This document shows, one piece after another, positions 61,356-64,000 of a stretch of DNA of 64,000 bases. The position numbers were made by a program, and so were the translations under genes. Source of the DNA: Halomarinibacterium sp034670265 (lineage in GTDB: Bacteria > Bacteroidota > Bacteroidia > Flavobacteriales > Flavobacteriaceae); the NCBI GenBank assembly GCA_034670265.1, contig JAXMNU010000005.1, forward strand, positions 62,001-126,000. The letters run 5' to 3'. The stretch's first letter is position 1. Each line of letters opens with the position of its first letter. The notes beneath the pieces were generated by a model that was given only the letters and a program-made list of their open reading frames with translations, was not told where the DNA came from and ran no database searches.

Positions 61356-63149
61356 ATGCCTACACACAAGAAAACATTGCTTACTCGTTTTTTGATATGG
61401 CGCTTAAAGCACATATCTCATAAGCAATTTGTTTTTATCGTAAGTATTCTTGTGGGATTTATGGCAGGTATTGGTGCGGTTATTATAAAAAACCTCACAC
61501 ACTTTATCCAATCTTTACTAGAGGGTAAATTGGTTATAGAGTATCACGCAGCTTTCTATTTTATTTTCCCGATTATTGGTTTTACCCTTGTCTATCTTTA
61601 TATAAAATATGTACTTCGGAATAAAGTAAATCACGGAATTCCCTCCACACTTTTCGCTATATCAAAGAAAAAAGGAATAATGAAACGCTTTCAAATGTTT
61701 GGAAGTCTTATTGCTGCCCCTATAACTGTTGGATTTGGAGGATCTGTTGGACTAGAAGGTCCCACCGTAGCAACTGGTGCTGCGTTTAGCTCTAATCTTT
61801 CCCGATTGCTACATCTTAATCAATCAACTCGAACCTTACTTATTGGTTGTGCCGCAGCTGGAGCAATGGCGTCTATTTTTAAAGCGCCCATTGCGGCCAT
61901 CATTTTTGCCGTAGAGGTCTTTAGTTTAGATTTAACGCTTGTGTCATTAATACCGTTGTTATTAGCTTCCGTTTCAGCAAGTATCACTTCCTATTTTTTC
62001 TTCGGAAATGATGTGCTACTACCCTTTTCCATAGAGGATACATTTGAGCTGAAGGATATCCCTTTCTACATCATTCTTGGGATTATTGCTGGTTTTGTCT
62101 CGATCTATTTCACTGAAATGTACGAACGCATTCAGAAATTTTTCGACAAAATTGGCTCCCCCATCAAACGTCTTATTATTGGTGGATTGGGTATTGGAGT
62201 ACTCGTTTATTTTATCCCACCATTATATGGTGAAGGGTTCGATGTGATGAACAATTTGGTACAAGGAAATCCTGAAGCCGCTTTGCAAAATAATTTTCTC
62301 GATTTAGATTTATCAAATAGCTGGACCGTTATAGGGTTATTGGGCGGTTTGGTGATTTTTAAAGTGATTGCAACCTCTCTCACCTTTGGAGCTGGCGGCG
62401 TGGGGGGTATTTTTGCTCCTACCTTGTTTATGGGAAGTATCATGGGCTATACAGTCGCTAAAATTTTAAATCAGTTAGGATTATCTTTCAATATTTCTGA
62501 AAGTAATTTTACTTTAGTGGGAATGACAGGTGTTATGGCTGGTGTACTTCATGCGCCTTTAACTGCAATCTTCTTGATTGCCGAAGTAACAGGTGGTTAC
62601 GAACTTTTTATACCGCTAATGATTACTGCAGCGATCTCTTTTTCTATAACCAAATACTTCCATCCTCATTCGGTTTATACCATGGAATTAGGTCGAAAAG
62701 GGGAGCTTATTACACATAACAAAGACCACGCAGTACTTACGTTAATGGATATTCAATCTGTTGTGGAGCAAAATTTTATTCCTATTAATCCCGAAATGAC
62801 TCTCGGAGATATTGTACATAAAGCGGTAGTAAAATCTAACCGAAACATTTTCCCTGTTGTACATCCTGAAACCAATACATTGGAAGGAATTATATTACTT
62901 GACGACCTCCGCCCAGTAATGTTTGATCAAAGTTTATATGCTGAAGTTATTGCTAGAGATCTCATGCAAAATCCAATAGCCATTATAGATTTGGAAAAAG
63001 ATAAAATGACAGATGTGATGAAAAAATTTCAAGATTCGGGTGCATGGAATTTGCCAGTTATTTCACAAAATTGTTATTTTGGATTTGTGTCAAAATCAAA
63101 ACTATTAACGGCATACAGAAGAAAATTAATTGATTTTTCAGGAAAATAA
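61356..63149 (+). CDS. ClC-family chloride channel/transporter with CBS domains
   Basis: The 597-residue protein has the ClC core of about ten helices with its ion-path motifs: GFGGSVGLEGPTVATGAA (the gating Glu in GLEGP is kept), the GCAAAGAMASIFKAPIAAIIFAVE helix and GAGGVGGIFAPTLFMG. The kept gating Glu allows either a channel or a chloride/proton antiporter. The cytoplasmic end (460-590) carries two CBS domains (VEQNFIPINPEMTLGDIV; IARDLMQNPIAIIDLE), which usually bind adenine nucleotides. It starts 33 nt after aspS. Confidence 0.92.
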   Translation: MPTHKKTLLTRFLIWRLKHISHKQFVFIVSILVGFMAGIGAVIIKNLTHFIQSLLEGKLVIEYHAAFYFIFPIIGFTLVYLYIKYVLRNKVNHGIPSTLFAISKKKGIMKRFQMFGSLIAAPITVGFGGSVGLEGPTVATGAAFSSNLSRLLHLNQSTRTLLIGCAAAGAMASIFKAPIAAIIFAVEVFSLDLTLVSLIPLLLASVSASITSYFFFGNDVLLPFSIEDTFELKDIPFYIILGIIAGFVSIYFTEMYERIQKFFDKIGSPIKRLIIGGLGIGVLVYFIPPLYGEGFDVMNNLVQGNPEAALQNNFLDLDLSNSWTVIGLLGGLVIFKVIATSLTFGAGGVGGIFAPTLFMGSIMGYTVAKILNQLGLSFNISESNFTLVGMTGVMAGVLHAPLTAIFLIAEVTGGYELFIPLMITAAISFSITKYFHPHSVYTMELGRKGELITHNKDHAVLTLMDIQSVVEQNFIPINPEMTLGDIVHKAVVKSNRNIFPVVHPETNTLEGIILLDDLRPVMFDQSLYAEVIARDLMQNPIAIIDLEKDKMTDVMKKFQDSGAWNLPVISQNCYFGFVSKSKLLTAYRRKLIDFSGK

Positions 63150-63395
63150 ATGAAGTACTTTCTTATCATATTATTTATTGCCATAGTGGTCGCACTCATT
63201 ACGGGTTACTATATTAAACCTGAAGACCCAAAAACAGGTAATTTACTTATTGGGCTTTCTATTTCGGGATTGTTTTTAGTCCTCATGCCTTTGTTTGTCT
63301 ATCATCGCTGGAAAAATAAAAATGTGAAAGATTATATGCTTACTAAAGAAAATATCGAAAAAATGCAAGCTTATAGCAAAGACAAGAAGCTATAA
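63150..63395 (+). CDS. Small two-helix membrane protein
   Basis: The 81-residue protein has two transmembrane helices (YFLIILFIAIVVALITGYYI and LLIGLSISGLFLVLMPLFVY) and a basic cytoplasmic tail (RWKNKNVKDYMLTKENIEKM). Its ATG directly follows the ClC stop, so it is co-transcribed and may be a small partner of the channel. No family is recognised. Confidence 0.75.
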   Translation: MKYFLIILFIAIVVALITGYYIKPEDPKTGNLLIGLSISGLFLVLMPLFVYHRWKNKNVKDYMLTKENIEKMQAYSKDKKL

Positions 63396-63455
63396 ATCAG
63401 AGGTTATATTAAAAAAAAATTAATAATTTCTTCTTTTTCGAGTCTATAAATATGC

Positions 63456-63463
63456 TACCTTTG
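63456..63463 (+). promoter_or_regulatory. Candidate -7 element of the cold-shock gene
   Basis: TACCTTTG fits TAnnTTTG, 29 nt before the ATG. The short leader is unlike the long one of enterobacterial cspA. Confidence 0.45.
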
Positions 63464-63492
63464 GTTTATTATTAATTTATTTTTTTATTACA

Positions 63493-63690
63493 ATGGAAGG
63501 AACAGTAAAGTTTTTTAACGAATCAAAAGGTTACGGATTCATCACAAACGATGAGACCGGAAAAGACATTTTCGTACATGTAACCGGACTTAATGGCGAA
63601 GCCCTTAACGAAGGAGACAAAGTAGAATATGAAGAAGAAGAAGGAAGAAAAGGAGTGGTAGCAGCGAAAGTTCGCGTTATTCACGACTAA
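63493..63690 (+). CDS. Cold-shock domain protein (CspA family)
   Basis: The 65-residue protein is a complete cold-shock domain with RNP1 KGYGFI and RNP2 DIFVHV. It binds single-stranded RNA and DNA and acts as an RNA chaperone. The acidic stretch EYEEEEGRKG replaces the usual neutral loop. It is a single gene with its own promoter and terminator. Confidence 0.96.
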   Translation: MEGTVKFFNESKGYGFITNDETGKDIFVHVTGLNGEALNEGDKVEYEEEEGRKGVVAAKVRVIHD

Positions 63691-63716
63691 GATATATATG
63701 TAACTAACCGAATTTG

Positions 63717-63750
63717 AAACCCTCCCGAGTATTGCTTCGGAGGGTTTTTT
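63717..63750. terminator. Bidirectional terminator after the cold-shock gene
   Basis: AAACCCTCC pairs with GGAGGGTTT, with a T-run on the plus side. It lies between the cold-shock gene and tadA and touches the tadA stop. Confidence 0.8.
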
Positions 63751-64000
63751 AGTTCAAGTTTCTTTTTTCAATAAAAAATCGTTTCAATAAATGCGATGTT
63801 TCCTCCTGCATGATTCCTCCTATCATTTCCGTTTTAGGATGAAGTTTGGTTTTTAAAGCAATACATCCTCTTTGCTTATCACGAGCCCCAAATACCACTT
63901 TAGAAATCTGACTCCAAAACAAAGCACCAGCACACATTTGGCAAGGTTCAAGAGTTACATAAAGTGTACAATCTTTTAAATATTTTCCTCCCAAAAAATT
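63749..64000 (-). CDS. tadA: tRNA adenosine deaminase, C-terminal part (5' truncated by window edge)
   Basis: The frame is open to the window edge and the true start is beyond it. The segment TLYVTLEPCQMCAGALFWS is the zinc-binding PCxxC site of the TadA/CDA deaminases, and VVFGARDKQRG follows as in TadA. TadA makes inosine at position 34 of tRNA-Arg(ACG). The upstream HAE motif lies outside the window, so another nucleoside deaminase is possible but less likely. Confidence 0.85.
   Translation of the reverse strand, partial: NFLGGKYLKDCTLYVTLEPCQMCAGALFWSQISKVVFGARDKQRGCIALKTKLHPKTEMIGGIMQEETSHLLKRFFIEKRNLN

Noticed and set aside
1..64000. CRISPR arrays, insertion sequences, integrases, rRNA operons
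   Set aside because: No regularly spaced direct repeats with unique spacers, transposase-like proteins or rRNA sequence were found on reading both strands; the only exact long repeats are inside the fibre gene.

Overview
The window looks like a stretch of core chromosome from a marine-type member of the Flavobacteriaceae (Bacteroidota). The composition is AT-rich. Start codons lack Shine-Dalgarno sequences. The recognisable promoters carry the Bacteroidota -7 element TAnnTTTG, sometimes with TTG about 19-24 nt upstream. Family markers include a DUF2723 protein, DUF5916, a type IX secretion sorting domain, a SusC/SusD pair, SDDD-type surface lipoproteins and an ExbB-x-ExbD-ExbD operon. I see no insertion sequence, prophage, integrase, CRISPR array or rRNA operon. 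The only tRNA is tRNA-Ser(GGA).

Layout. 1-4.5 kb: the end of a DUF2723 membrane protein, a polysaccharide deacetylase, an atypical thioredoxin, a membrane metallophosphoesterase and a Tat/lipoprotein asparaginase-family enzyme. 4.5-9.5 kb: a structured regulatory leader and a 1530-residue surface fibre protein with YadA-like head repeats and a C-terminal S74 self-cleaving chaperone domain. 9.5-14.8 kb: a cytochrome c lipoprotein, then a cyanophycin module (cphA, divergent cphB, isoaspartyl peptidase) that could make the Asp/Arg polymer and break it down again. 14.8-23.1 kb: polA, a DUF5916 outer-membrane protein, a seven-repeat T9SS-secreted protein and a lipoprotein. 23.2-27.6 kb: rplM-rpsI, a structured leader, rpsB-tsf, then pyrH-frr. 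27.7-37 kb: an RND/MMPL exporter, asnS, rpoN, a small membrane protein, a beta-barrel protein and the ExbB/ExbD energising operon. 37.1-42.5 kb: tRNA-Ser, ansA, tatD, a retropepsin-like protease, a TPR histidine kinase with its LuxR-type regulator, and a 38-residue membrane peptide. 42.5-48.2 kb: 2-oxoglutarate dehydrogenase E2 and E1, a small barrel protein and a polyprenyl diphosphate synthase. 48.2-55.1 kb: a TetR-tolC-acrA-acrB efflux operon with a clear operator/promoter. 55.1-64 kb: SusD/SusC, aspS, a ClC chloride channel, a small membrane protein, a cold-shock protein and the 3' part of tadA.

How the genes work together. The cyanophycin genes form a nitrogen/carbon storage cycle; two more asparaginase-family enzymes lie elsewhere in the window. 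The ExbB/ExbD operon could energise the SusC-type receptor here and other TonB-dependent transporters. Translation and RNA-related genes (rplM, rpsI, rpsB, tsf, frr, asnS, aspS, tadA, tRNA-Ser) make up much of the conserved core.

Nothing here is a clearly unprecedented multi-gene system. The most interesting signals are regulatory or architectural: the tandem palindromes, promoter and terminator-like hairpin ahead of the fibre gene; the mutually exclusive hairpins ahead of rpsB; the perfect TetR operator laid over a promoter -33 element; the thioredoxin lacking its nucleophilic cysteine; and the small membrane peptide after the two-component pair. Gene calls rest on reading the protein sequences and family knowledge; no database search was run.
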